DNA from: Perlucidibaca wandonensis
GTDB taxonomy: Bacteria > Pseudomonadota > Gammaproteobacteria > Pseudomonadales > Moraxellaceae
Reading direction: 5' to 3'
Assembly: GCF_042677145.1 (NCBI RefSeq)
Contig: NZ_JBHTIT010000001.1
Span: forward strand, 1-64,000
Length of the DNA stretch: 64,000 nucleotides
Position 1 is the stretch's first letter. The number at the start of each line of letters is the position of its first letter. Made by a program: the position numbers and the translations under genes. Below are positions 44,000-52,123 of this stretch, one piece after another. The notes under the pieces were generated by a model. It ran no database searches. It worked only from the letters and a program-made list of their open reading frames with translations, and had not been told where the DNA came from.

Positions 44000-44848
44000 G
44001 TGAGCCGAGTACGAACGCCCCGAAGTAAACGCGAGCACCCAGCCGTGATGCAAAACCCTCCATTTAGCCCGCGCCTATTATGGCGTTTGCTGCTTATTGC
44101 CCTGCATTTGCTCACAGGCTGCACGTTGGCATTTCTCACAGGCATGTTTTTTACACAGCCGAAATCGTGGCATAGACCTATTGTGCGCTGGTGGCTGCAT
44201 GGTCTGGCTTCACGACTAAATCTCGATGTTAATGTGCATGGCACGCCGACCACTGGCGTGAGCTTATGGGTCAGCAATCATGTCTCGTGGATGGATATCC
44301 CGGTACTTGGCGGCATTGCGCCGGTGGATTTTTTATCCAAGGCCGAGGTGGCTAAATGGCCATTGATTGGGCATTTGGCACAGGCGGTCGGCACCTTGTT
44401 TATTCAGCGTGGTTCAGGTGACTCAGCGCGTGTGCAAGGCTCGATGAAGTCAGCACTAGCTGCGAACCGTAGTGTGCTGTTTTTCCCTGAAGCCACCACT
44501 ACCGATGGTCATCGCGTGCAGCGCTTTTTCCCTAAGCTATTCGCCGTTGCTTGCGATACCGATTGCAAGGTTCAGCCCATCGTTATTTGCTATCGCCAGG
44601 GTGATGCCTTACACCCCTTAGCGCCATTTATTGGAAACGATGATTTAGTGCCGCATTTGTTTAATGTGCTGGCGGGTGAGCGCATTCGTGTTGATGTTCA
44701 GTTCTTGCCAGTGCAAGCGGTGGCTGAGCGAGATGCTCGCGCGTTGTCATTGGTGTGTGAGCAAGCCATGGGCGATGCTTTGATTACCCTACATGGCGAT
44801 GCCGACGTGCCTAGTCGTGTTGGTTTGTCGGCCATACGCAGCGCCTAG
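44000..44848 (+). CDS. olsA: Lyso-ornithine lipid / 1-acylglycerol acyltransferase (OlsA/PlsC-like)
   Basis: A PlsC-family O-acyltransferase (282 aa from the GTG at 44000; 266 aa from the ATG at 44048). The catalytic HX4D is NHVSWMD, followed by FLSKAEVAKWPLIG, IQRGSGDSARVQ and FFPEATTTDG. A hydrophobic helix (LLLIALHLLTGCTLAFLTGM) anchors it. With olsB it makes ornithine lipids. The start is unclear: AGGA lies before the GTG but belongs to a repeat-like GTAGGATGCC block also found at 49130, so the ATG at 44048 may be the true start. Confidence 0.88.
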   Translation: MSRVRTPRSKREHPAVMQNPPFSPRLLWRLLLIALHLLTGCTLAFLTGMFFTQPKSWHRPIVRWWLHGLASRLNLDVNVHGTPTTGVSLWVSNHVSWMDIPVLGGIAPVDFLSKAEVAKWPLIGHLAQAVGTLFIQRGSGDSARVQGSMKSALAANRSVLFFPEATTTDGHRVQRFFPKLFAVACDTDCKVQPIVICYRQGDALHPLAPFIGNDDLVPHLFNVLAGERIRVDVQFLPVQAVAERDARALSLVCEQAMGDALITLHGDADVPSRVGLSAIRSA

Positions 44849-44863
44849 GTCATAGTCTATACT

Positions 44864-44887
44864 CGGGCTCACTTTTATCGGAGCCCG
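44864..44887 (+). promoter_or_regulatory. Hairpin overlapping the ribosome site of the OYE gene
   Basis: CGGGCTC (44864-44870) and GAGCCCG (44881-44887) form a perfect 7-bp stem; the GGAG used as Shine-Dalgarno for the ATG at 44891 is in its 3' arm. A TATACT (44858-44863) just upstream could be a -10 element, although I found no good -35. Confidence 0.45.
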
Positions 44888-44890
44888 ACC

Positions 44891-46120
44891 ATGTCCTTGT
44901 CTTTAGCTGTCCCTCTGACGCTGCCCAATGGCGCTACTTTACCGAATCGCCTTGCGAAGTCGGCCTTAAGCGAAGCCATGGGCACCATGGATAATCGCGT
45001 CACTCAAGCTTTGGTGCGCTTATATCAGCGTTGGTCAGCAGGCGGCACGGGCTTGCTGATGACGGGTAACGTCATGATCGATCGCCGCTTTTTAGGCGAG
45101 CCGGGCAATGTTGTTATTGAAGACGAACGCGATTTGCCACTACTGCAAGAATGGGCACAGGCTGGCCGCGACTACGACACGGCCATTTGGGTGCAACTTA
45201 ATCATCCTGGCAAGCAATCGCCGAAAGGTTTGAATCGCGAAAATATTTCGCCTTCGGCGATTCCGTTTAAAGCTGAAATGCAGTCATTTTTTGCGACGCC
45301 ACGCGAGATGACCGAGGCTGAAATTCTCGACACCATTGCGCGTTTCGCCAATGCCGCAGGCATCGTTAAAAAAGCCGGCTTTGCTGGTGTGCAAATTCAT
45401 GGTGCTCACGGCTATTTGGTCAGCCAGTTTTTATCGCCGCGGCACAATGTGCGTGAAGATGGCTGGGGCGGAACGCCTGAAAAACGCCGTCGCTTTGTGC
45501 TCGAGCTGTATGCCGCCATGCGTGCGCAGGTCGGCGCCGATTTTCCCATTGGCATTAAGCTGAACTCGGCAGATTTCCAACGTGGCGGTTTTACTGAGGA
45601 AGAGTCACTTGCCACCATCAAGGCCTTGGCCGATGCCGGCATCGATTTGATCGAAATCTCTGGCGGCACCTATGAAGCGCCGGCGATGACTGGTGCTAAG
45701 GCCTCGACTATCGAGCGTGAAGCGTATTTCTTAACTTTTGCCGAAACCGTGCGTGAGCATATCAGCACGCCATTAATGGTGACGGGTGGCTTTCGCACAT
45801 TAGCGGTCATGCAAGCAGCGCTAGATTCGGGTGCCTTGGACTTGATCGGTTTGGGTCGTCCTTTGGCCATCGAGCCAGATGCCGCTAATCGCTTATTGGC
45901 AGGCGAAGAAATGCGTTATCGCGTTAAGCCTATTAAAACGGGTATTGGCATGGTCGATCGCATGGCCATCATGGAAGTGTCGTGGTACACGCGCCAACTG
46001 CACCGCATGGGCAATGGTAAAGTGCCTAAGCCCAATGAGTCGGGGCTATGGTCTTTTGCCGCAACAGTGGTGGCGAATGTGCGCGGCACGAGGAAAACAC
46101 GACGTATGCGGGCTTCGTAA
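44891..46120 (+). CDS. NADH:flavin oxidoreductase of the Old Yellow Enzyme family
   Basis: A 409-residue FMN-dependent ene-reductase-like protein. VQLNHPGKQSPKGLN, the substrate-binding AGFAGVQIHGAHGYLVSQFL, SPRHNVREDGWGG, IKLNSADFQRGGFTEEES, EISGGTYEAP and GLGRPLAIEPDA are all in OYE order. The C terminus carries a hydrophobic/basic tail. It is monofunctional, without an added Fe-S domain. The substrate is unknown; double-bond reduction of enones or enals is the family activity. Translation start may be modulated by a hairpin. Confidence 0.92.
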   Translation: MSLSLAVPLTLPNGATLPNRLAKSALSEAMGTMDNRVTQALVRLYQRWSAGGTGLLMTGNVMIDRRFLGEPGNVVIEDERDLPLLQEWAQAGRDYDTAIWVQLNHPGKQSPKGLNRENISPSAIPFKAEMQSFFATPREMTEAEILDTIARFANAAGIVKKAGFAGVQIHGAHGYLVSQFLSPRHNVREDGWGGTPEKRRRFVLELYAAMRAQVGADFPIGIKLNSADFQRGGFTEEESLATIKALADAGIDLIEISGGTYEAPAMTGAKASTIEREAYFLTFAETVREHISTPLMVTGGFRTLAVMQAALDSGALDLIGLGRPLAIEPDAANRLLAGEEMRYRVKPIKTGIGMVDRMAIMEVSWYTRQLHRMGNGKVPKPNESGLWSFAATVVANVRGTRKTRRMRAS

Positions 46121-46184
46121 GAGGCGTTGCGTAACTCTCTTGCCTACTTGGCGGTATGATTTTAAAAAAATTGCACCGCCTGCA

Positions 46185-46213
46185 TGGCAGCTAGCAATCG
46201 GCTCTGCTATCAT
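46185..46213 (+). promoter_or_regulatory. Candidate promoter of tRNA-Leu
   Basis: TGGCAG (46185-46190) and TATCAT (46208-46213) with a 17-base spacer, followed by a GC-rich discriminator GCGCGCC before the predicted start. A GC-rich discriminator is typical of stringently controlled stable-RNA promoters. The -35 match is weak. Confidence 0.5.
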
Positions 46214-46223
46214 GCGCGCCGAT

Positions 46224-46308
46224 GCGCTAGTGGTGAAATTGGTATACACGCCAGATTTAGGTTCTGGTGCCGCAAGGCGTGGAGGTTCAAGTCCTCTCTA
46301 GCGCACCA
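46224..46308 (+). tRNA. tRNA-Leu (anticodon UAG)
   Basis: A complete class II tRNA with encoded CCA. The acceptor stem is GCGCTAG / CTAGCGC, D arm contains TGGTGAAATTGGTA, anticodon stem CCAGA / TCTGG encloses TTTAGGT giving UAG, then a long variable arm (TGCCGCAAGGCG) and T arm GGAGGTTCAAGTCCTCT. It reads CUA and other CUN codons. Confidence 0.96.
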
Positions 46309-46341
46309 TCTTTAAGGCTTTGCTTCACAAGTAAGCCAAAC

Positions 46342-46368
46342 AAAAACCCGCTGATAAGGCGGGTTTTT
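46342..46368. terminator. Terminator after tRNA-Leu
   Basis: Stem AACCCGC / GCGGGTT with flanking A and T runs (CAAAAACCCGC...GCGGGTTTTTGC). It serves the tRNA on the plus strand and can also end the AraC regulator transcript on the minus strand. Confidence 0.88.
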
Positions 46369-46420
46369 GCTTTCTAAAGAACGCGAGGGGCGCCTAGCGT
46401 TGAATGGTTCTTATGCGCTA

Positions 46421-47437
46421 CTAAATATTAGCCTGCTCAGATGCGCCTTGGCTATTTAAGCGATATTGTCGCGGAGTAGCGCCATGCCACGATTTAAATG
46501 CTCTTGTGAACGCACTTTGATCTGAGTAGCCCAGTAGGGAGGCTACGTCCACGAGCTCTATCCGGCGGTTATTTAAGTGTTGTTTAGCTAATTGGTAGCG
46601 AATGGTGCGCAGCAAATCGCGAAAGGTTATGCCCCGTTTGTCTAAGGCCCGATAAAATGAGCGCAGTGACATTCCTATTTCGCCAGCTAGGCGATCGGCA
46701 GAAACCTCGCCTCTTTTAATTGCTGGAATTATTAACTCATGAAGCTCGCTAATAAACGGGTCAGGGCGTGGGTGCTGCTCAATAAGCGACTCTGCTTGTT
46801 TTTCTAAAATTAGCTTCAGATTTTCATCATATGATGGGATAGGTAGTAAAAGATAAGCTACAGAAAGCTCAAAACTCATACTTGGAGCATCAAAATCTAC
46901 GACACACCCCCATAATGTGCGATAAATTTCATAATGCTTAGGCGGTGGCCCTGGGAATGATAGTTTATGAAAGTTTATATCTGGTAGGCCAGTTAGTGTT
47001 CGAAGATTGGTTAGAAATGATGATGCAAGCACTTCATTAGATATTAGCGTAGAGGTGCCGTATCGATCATCCCAAGTGATGCATATATAGTTTCCACGAA
47101 TATTGACGAGGCTTGGGTTTAGGTTGTGTATCAGTGGTTGGAACTTTTGAAAAGCCTCCAGTGCATGTCCACAGGTTTGGCAAGTTCCCATTAAGTAGCC
47201 TAACAGGCCGAGGTGGTGTAATTGCACGCAACGACCTATATGAAGGCCTAAGGCTGGCTGGAAGCTTTCTTCTTGCACACGGTCGTGCCAGCGCCACCAA
47301 TCTTCAATAGGGACTAGCTCAAATGGCCCTCGCTTTGCAAGCTCAGCTCTTAATTTCGGCGCTGCAATCCTCTCCTTATCTAGGTAGCTCAGCACCATTT
47401 TCGCTAAGCTACCTAGAATATAAACCCCGCTAGTCAT
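46421..47437 (-). CDS. AraC-family transcriptional regulator
   Basis: A 338-residue regulator. An N-terminal sensing domain (about 1-220, FELVPIEDWWRWHDRVQEE, LGLHIGRCVQLHHLGLLGYL) of the OruR/ArgR-like AraC class is followed by a C-terminal double HTH: SADRLAGEIGMSLRSFYRAL, YQLAKQHLNNRRIELVDVAS and LLGYSDQSAFTRAFKSWHG. The last helix is the classic AraC signature. It lies 84 bp downstream of the lipoprotein hydrolase on the same strand, so may regulate that gene or the FadI-MaoC genes further upstream. Ligand unknown. Confidence 0.92.
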   Translation of the reverse strand: MTSGVYILGSLAKMVLSYLDKERIAAPKLRAELAKRGPFELVPIEDWWRWHDRVQEESFQPALGLHIGRCVQLHHLGLLGYLMGTCQTCGHALEAFQKFQPLIHNLNPSLVNIRGNYICITWDDRYGTSTLISNEVLASSFLTNLRTLTGLPDINFHKLSFPGPPPKHYEIYRTLWGCVVDFDAPSMSFELSVAYLLLPIPSYDENLKLILEKQAESLIEQHPRPDPFISELHELIIPAIKRGEVSADRLAGEIGMSLRSFYRALDKRGITFRDLLRTIRYQLAKQHLNNRRIELVDVASLLGYSDQSAFTRAFKSWHGATPRQYRLNSQGASEQANI

Positions 47438-47521
47438 GAGTCATTTGATCTCTGAAAAAAACCGCATACTTTAGCTTAGCAGTTAATTGACTATTTTTTA
47501 TAATAGTACGTATGCATGTAT

Positions 47522-49129
47522 TTATTGACATCCTAGAGCAATATTTTCGCAGGATTGGAGTTTATCGTTTCTATTTTTAAACGCTCTCTTGCTTGGATGA
47601 TACCAACTCAAGCGATCTCTAAAGATGCGATCATTCAGCAGACGTGAGTCCGCATCCGCATAGCCTTGCTCTCCAGGAAGCTTCAAATATCGATCGAACC
47701 AGGCAAGTGTATAATATTGCGCAACGGGATTGGCCCAGCCTGCACCATTATCACTACCATCAGCAGCGATGATTTTTCCGGGCTCCCAATTTGATGAAGG
47801 GAGCGGGTAGATCAGGCTCCAGTCAAAATGAGTCGCCCCTCGTATATTAATTTGATAAGAGTCAACACTGTTTTCTTGCCATAAGTCGAAGCCGGCATTT
47901 TTATTATCAGAAGGGGGGGTTAAATGTGGTGCGGGAAGTAGAAAGTAATCGCCAGACTGCCCCATGGAGGGAATGCGTGGAACGACCGGCACACCATCTA
48001 AATTGTCGCTAAGCATTAGGTTGTCCCATGCGACCATCGCTTTAACTGGATTACTCGTGTGCATAGTCCCTTGCCAATCGGACTCGCCTTGAACCACTGA
48101 GACTCCAGTAGCACCAAGTGAGTGCCCTGCAATACCAAGTCGATCACGGTCTAGCAGTTGATAAATAGGGTTGTACGACGTTGTTTTGGCTCGATTTGAG
48201 TCGCCAATTGGTCCTGCGGCACCTGATAAATTATGTGGGTATAGTGCAGTAGGTGTTGAGTAGAAAAAGTCTATTGCATCAATCAGATTACGGCGAAAAA
48301 CAACTGGATTTAAATTGCTGCCAAATTTGAAGTCGGGCGTCCTAGTGTCGGACCTGCCCTGCCCACGCGGATCAAAGGTCATCACGAGATAACCGTTTTG
48401 GACTAATAGCTGAGCTGCCCACCAATACAGTGTTTCTGGTGCTTGAACGGAGCCATTCAAAATAATCACCGCAGGGTAAGTTTTCCCTACTGGTGGGTTT
48501 TTTGGTGCCCAAACTCGACCACTTAAGCGAGCGCCTTCTTTGTCATAAAAGTTAACAGGGGTCACTGTGCCGACGTTGTCATACCATGGGTTATTGATTG
48601 GGTAGCGCAACGGGTCACCGACACAGGGGCCCGCCATTGTTCCGCACAAGTTAGTAACACTATCCCAATGAATGTCTGTGAGAGTGCGCCATGTGAACTC
48701 TGTGAGATTGGCAGTACTTTGCAAGGTGTACTTTAAGACAAAGTCGGTTTTTACTAGATTTCCAACAATTGATCCTAATGCGATGCCGTAATTTTTTAGT
48801 TCACAAGCAGTCCATAATGCGGATGGAAACTCGGCAGCCCTGCATTTAGAAATTGTGACGGGATCGGTAGGATCGGTAGGATCAGTGGGGTCAGTGGGGT
48901 CAGTGGGGTCAGTGGGGTCAGTAGGGTCAGTAGGGTCAGTAGGGTCAGTAGGGTCAGTAGGGTCAGTAGGATCGGTAGGATCGGTAGGATCGGTAGGATC
49001 GGTAGGATCAACATCGGCGGCAGCATGACTCAGCTTTGAGTCGGAGCCTCCACAGGCGGCTGTCGTTAGTGCCACAAAAGTGCAAAGCAGTATCAGTTGA
49101 GCTGATCGCATGATGTTAGGTGTAAGCAT
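47522..49129 (-). CDS. Alpha/beta hydrolase lipoprotein with Asp-Pro-Thr repeat linker
   Basis: A 535-residue secreted hydrolase. The lipobox LTTAAC (leader IMRSAQLILLCTFVALTTAAC) is followed by GGSDSKLSH and a DPT-repeat linker of about 50 residues. The catalytic domain has VIILNGSVQAPETLYW (oxyanion region), MTFDPRGQGRSD, the nucleophile elbow GIAGHSLGATGVS, a candidate acid Asp in VAWDNLM and a candidate His in RGATHFDWS. It resembles secreted lipases or cutinase/PHA-depolymerase-like hydrolases, but the substrate is unknown. Start: ATG 49129 has GAGGG eight bases upstream; ATG 49111 would give an equally good signal peptide. AraC regulator follows. Confidence 0.83.
   Translation of the reverse strand: MLTPNIMRSAQLILLCTFVALTTAACGGSDSKLSHAAADVDPTDPTDPTDPTDPTDPTDPTDPTDPTDPTDPTDPTDPTDPTDPTDPTDPVTISKCRAAEFPSALWTACELKNYGIALGSIVGNLVKTDFVLKYTLQSTANLTEFTWRTLTDIHWDSVTNLCGTMAGPCVGDPLRYPINNPWYDNVGTVTPVNFYDKEGARLSGRVWAPKNPPVGKTYPAVIILNGSVQAPETLYWWAAQLLVQNGYLVMTFDPRGQGRSDTRTPDFKFGSNLNPVVFRRNLIDAIDFFYSTPTALYPHNLSGAAGPIGDSNRAKTTSYNPIYQLLDRDRLGIAGHSLGATGVSVVQGESDWQGTMHTSNPVKAMVAWDNLMLSDNLDGVPVVPRIPSMGQSGDYFLLPAPHLTPPSDNKNAGFDLWQENSVDSYQINIRGATHFDWSLIYPLPSSNWEPGKIIAADGSDNGAGWANPVAQYYTLAWFDRYLKLPGEQGYADADSRLLNDRIFRDRLSWYHPSKRAFKNRNDKLQSCENIALGCQ
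48861..49004 (-). repeat. 9-bp tandem repeat, 16 units, coding for Asp-Pro-Thr
   Basis: Sixteen perfect-length 9-bp units (plus-strand GGATCGGTA and GGGTCAGTR variants) with a degenerate 17th. The two outer groups use GGATCGGTA and the inner group GGGTCAGTG/A, so expansion of the central type is visible. In frame with the hydrolase gene, every unit adds DPT. Copy number could vary between strains. Confidence 0.95.
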
Positions 49130-49170
49130 GTAGGATGCCCTCAATATTTTTATTATCGACGGCATCCTAC
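49130..49170. repeat. Perfect 10-bp inverted repeat upstream of the lipoprotein hydrolase
   Basis: GTAGGATGCC (49130-49139) and GGCATCCTAC (49161-49170) are exact reverse complements, 21 bases apart, directly abutting the preferred hydrolase ATG. The same 10-mer recurs once at 43990-43999 before olsA. It looks like a REP-type palindrome or a regulator operator; the sequence alone does not decide. Confidence 0.6.
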
Positions 49171-49279
49171 AAGAGTTCACTTTATTGATTCTTGACGTTC
49201 TAGCAGGCCTTATACATATCCTGCCAAAAGTATCTCAATTGGCTGAGCAGGCTGCTTGCACGGATGTTGAGAAGTGGAC

Positions 49280-50560
49280 TTACACCCGCTCCAACAACAC
49301 CGCAGCACCTAAACCGCCGCCAGCACAGCTCGACACCACGGCATAGCGCGCGTTTTCGGCGTGCATCCGGCGCGCAGCAGTCATCAGCAAGCGAGTGCCA
49401 GTAGCGGCAAACGGGTTGCCCAGCGCTAGCGATCCACCCCAGGCATTTAAGCGCTCTAATGGAATGCGTCCAGCCACCCATCCGGCGTGATATTGCTGGG
49501 CAAATTCGCTGGACTCGAGGCAGGCTTGGTTCGCCAAAATCTGCGCGGCAAATGCTTCGTGCAATTCCCATACGCCGATGTCTTCGACGCTGAGTTTATT
49601 TTTGGCCAGCAGGCGCGGAATGCTCGCGGCCGGGCCAAGCAGCATCTCGCTGCCGATGTCGCTGACGCCAGCAAAAGCGTAGTCGCGCACGCAGGCCAGT
49701 GGCGTTAAATCGTTCTCGGCGGCATAAGCTTCGCTGGTAAGTAGAAGTGCTGCCGCGCCGTCGGTAAAGCGTGATGCCGTACCGGCGGTGATGATGCCCG
49801 AGGTTTTATCAAACACAGGCTTGAGTCTAGCCAACGACTCCAGCGTGCAGTTGGCACGCGGCGAGTTGTCGTCGCTGACTAGTGTGTCGTCAACTTCTAC
49901 GGCATCGATATCTTGCTGCAAATGGCCGGCAGCCAGTGCCGCAAGAGTCAGCTTGTGGCTACGCACAGTGAAGGCATCACTAGCGTCGCGAGTCACGCCC
50001 CAGTGCTTGACCATGACTTCGGTGCATTCGCCCATGGACATGCCTGTGGTGAAGTCGCCACCGCTAGGCATCACCGGCAATATGTCGCGCGGGCGCAATT
50101 GGCCGAGTAGACGCATGACACTGCTTGCTGAGCTGTCTTGGCGCAGTTGCATGGCGCCGCGGCGTAGCGTGCGCGAATAGCGTAGTGGGATGTCGGAGAA
50201 GGTTTCGGTGCCAACGGCGATACCCGAGTCGATACGGCCGAGGCTGATCATGTCGCAAAGACTAGTGACTGAGGCTGTTGCTGATAAACCTGCCATGGAT
50301 GTTGTGCAGGCAGGCACAGTTGATGGGATGCCGGCGGCGAGCATGGCTTCGCGTGCGACGTTCGAGGTTTCGACTTCATGTACCACGGTGCCAGCCATGA
50401 CCATGCCGAGCTGTTCGGGGTCGATGTCGCTGCGCGCGAGTACACCGCGAATGGCGTAAGCGGCGAGCTCATAGCTCATCAGTTGCGAATAGGCGCCGCC
50501 TGAGTCTAAAAATGGCGTGCGGCTACCGCAGACAATCATGGCTTTACTGAGTTTGCTCAT
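49280..50560 (-). CDS. FadI-like 3-ketoacyl-CoA thiolase with His-to-Asn change in the GHP loop
   Basis: A 426-residue thiolase of the FadI type (long-chain, beta-oxidation). Nucleophile Cys in VPACTTSMAG, the WELHEAFAAQ segment and the second Cys in SSCAGGGLGAA are in place. In the loop usually read GHPFAATG the sequence is GNPFAATG, so the conserved His is Asn; the codon on the coding strand is AAC. The neighbouring MaoC gene overlaps its start by four bases (ATGA), so the two are co-translated. Activity may be reduced or altered. Confidence 0.88.
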   Translation of the reverse strand: MSKLSKAMIVCGSRTPFLDSGGAYSQLMSYELAAYAIRGVLARSDIDPEQLGMVMAGTVVHEVETSNVAREAMLAAGIPSTVPACTTSMAGLSATASVTSLCDMISLGRIDSGIAVGTETFSDIPLRYSRTLRRGAMQLRQDSSASSVMRLLGQLRPRDILPVMPSGGDFTTGMSMGECTEVMVKHWGVTRDASDAFTVRSHKLTLAALAAGHLQQDIDAVEVDDTLVSDDNSPRANCTLESLARLKPVFDKTSGIITAGTASRFTDGAAALLLTSEAYAAENDLTPLACVRDYAFAGVSDIGSEMLLGPAASIPRLLAKNKLSVEDIGVWELHEAFAAQILANQACLESSEFAQQYHAGWVAGRIPLERLNAWGGSLALGNPFAATGTRLLMTAARRMHAENARYAVVSSCAGGGLGAAVLLERV

Positions 50561-51474
50561 GAGGCGCTCCCGGCAGCTTGTGCACCAGCGGCTTTAGTGC
50601 CAGCAAAGCGGCCCACCAAATGCATGCCATGGTCAGAGACCACGCGCAGTGCATGTTGCCCATCGGCGTCGATGCTTGGGCTAACGTCTACCGACACTTC
50701 GCCGCTAGGCATGGGCAATGGTTTTACCCAACGGATATCCAGCTCTTGAATATCCCAGCCGGCATTGAGCAGGGTTTCCCAGGTTTTTGCGAGCTGGCCA
50801 AAGCCATGCAAGATGCAGCTACCAGTGGCGGTGCGGCGGCCAACTGCAGGCACGGTATGAATGGGGTTGAAGTCGCCGGTGAGGAAGGCGAAGCGCAGGC
50901 CATCTTTAGCGTCTACCGACCAGCTGCCCGTTGCCTCAAAGGCGGGCTCGACACGTTCGCTGGTGGTATTTTTATCACGCGGGCCAAGCAGCACGGCGGC
51001 ATAGCTATCGATATCTAAACAGCGACCTAGGCCTTCAATGCTGGCTTCGATGCGCATATGAATACGCAGGCGATTGCCTACTTCTTTCACTTCAACGAGC
51101 TGGCCTTCCAGCGTCATCGGCATGCCGCGTGGGATGGGCTGATGCATCACCATATGCACACCCTGATTCAGCAAGGTGGTGAGATTGTAAGGTGCTAAGC
51201 GGCCCAGCTCAGCCAGTAATGGCATGGCCCAATGGCTGCAAAAATGCGCCGGTACAGTATCGCGATAACGCGCGGCGGGTGCGCCGGTCCATTCGCTATA
51301 GGCATCGATTAGTTCATCGCTGGCGGGCGAAATGTGATCGTCTTTACGCACCGGCATTGCCGGCAGTTTGCTTGGTCGAGTCAGTGAGTTGCTCGAGAGC
51401 ACGCCGGCTTTTAGCATGGCGTAAATTTTTGGCAGTTGCTGAGGTAAAAAACGGATAGGTAAATCGTTAGTCAT
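50557..51474 (-). CDS. MaoC-like (R)-hydratase / dehydratase
   Basis: A 305-residue double hot-dog protein. The second domain contains FLTGDFNPIHTVPAVGRR, the hydratase-2 motif, and ILHGFGQLAKTWE. The first domain carries WAMPLLAELGRL and HQPIPRGMPMTLEGQL. Such proteins hydrate 2-enoyl-CoA or act as PKS-like dehydratases. Start overlaps the thiolase downstream (ATGA), giving a hydratase-thiolase unit without the 3-hydroxyacyl-CoA dehydrogenase, which could be the SDR at 57491 or an enzyme elsewhere. Confidence 0.85.
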   Translation of the reverse strand: MTNDLPIRFLPQQLPKIYAMLKAGVLSSNSLTRPSKLPAMPVRKDDHISPASDELIDAYSEWTGAPAARYRDTVPAHFCSHWAMPLLAELGRLAPYNLTTLLNQGVHMVMHQPIPRGMPMTLEGQLVEVKEVGNRLRIHMRIEASIEGLGRCLDIDSYAAVLLGPRDKNTTSERVEPAFEATGSWSVDAKDGLRFAFLTGDFNPIHTVPAVGRRTATGSCILHGFGQLAKTWETLLNAGWDIQELDIRWVKPLPMPSGEVSVDVSPSIDADGQHALRVVSDHGMHLVGRFAGTKAAGAQAAGSAS

Positions 51475-51547
51475 GACAAGTCTCGTGCAAAAAATAGATT
51501 ACAGAATTTAAAGATACATGCACTTAGGCGTGTGAATCTTGCCCTAG

Positions 51548-52000
51548 CTAAAACTGAAGTGCACGCAACAAATCACGTTCGTAATAAGCGCTCGCCAAGG
51601 TGTGCAGTTCGACGTTCATTAATTCCTTTAGCTCATACAAGCTCATCGCAGATGTATCTAGGCGGCGCACACCATAAGGCGTGAGGTCGCTGAGTTGGCG
51701 GGCGGCGTTTTTGAGCAAGATTTGCAGCCAAGTCCATGGAGTGGCCTCGAAGCGATAGCTTAGGCGAAGCTGGTCCAGTGTTTGCCGCAGCAGCTGAGCA
51801 TCGATAATTTCAAAATAGCGCGGCATGATTTGTGTCAGCAGGCCATCTAAGCGATGCCAAATTAAGCGCTTTTGTTCGGCGCTGTAGCGGTTCCACTCAA
51901 CCACTTCATGCAAGTATCGGCGACAGCCCCGGCAAACAATATCGCCATAAGTGGTCGAGCAGATGCCAACGCAGGGCGTTGGGACGGTTTCAAACGGCAT
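51548..52000 (-). CDS. DUF1289 family Cys-rich protein
   Basis: A 150-residue protein. PCVGICSTTYGDIVCRGCRRYLHEV followed by W-N-x-Y marks DUF1289; the four Cys probably bind zinc or an Fe-S cluster. The rest is helical with no signal peptide. It lies 73 bp upstream of the MaoC gene and reads the same way. The function is unknown. Confidence 0.88.
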   Translation of the reverse strand: MPFETVPTPCVGICSTTYGDIVCRGCRRYLHEVVEWNRYSAEQKRLIWHRLDGLLTQIMPRYFEIIDAQLLRQTLDQLRLSYRFEATPWTWLQILLKNAARQLSDLTPYGVRRLDTSAMSLYELKELMNVELHTLASAYYERDLLRALQF

Positions 52001-52123
52001 CAGAAAAACCTATGCAAAAACGGCAAGCTTCTGACGATAGCAAAATTTGCGACCGTTGGGCTTGAACCAATGCGCGTACTCTGCGACAAAGAGTGCTTAG
52101 TTTTCTAGCCAAAAGGTAATTGC

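Noticed and set aside
48861..49004. CRISPR-like or origin-like repeat array
   Set aside because: Units are only 9 bp, contiguous, without spacers and in frame with the hydrolase; it is a coding microsatellite.
48796..49026. 76-codon open frame rich in Leu/Pro/Ile over the DPT repeat
   Set aside because: It is an alternative-frame translation of the 9-bp repeat with no coding signature.
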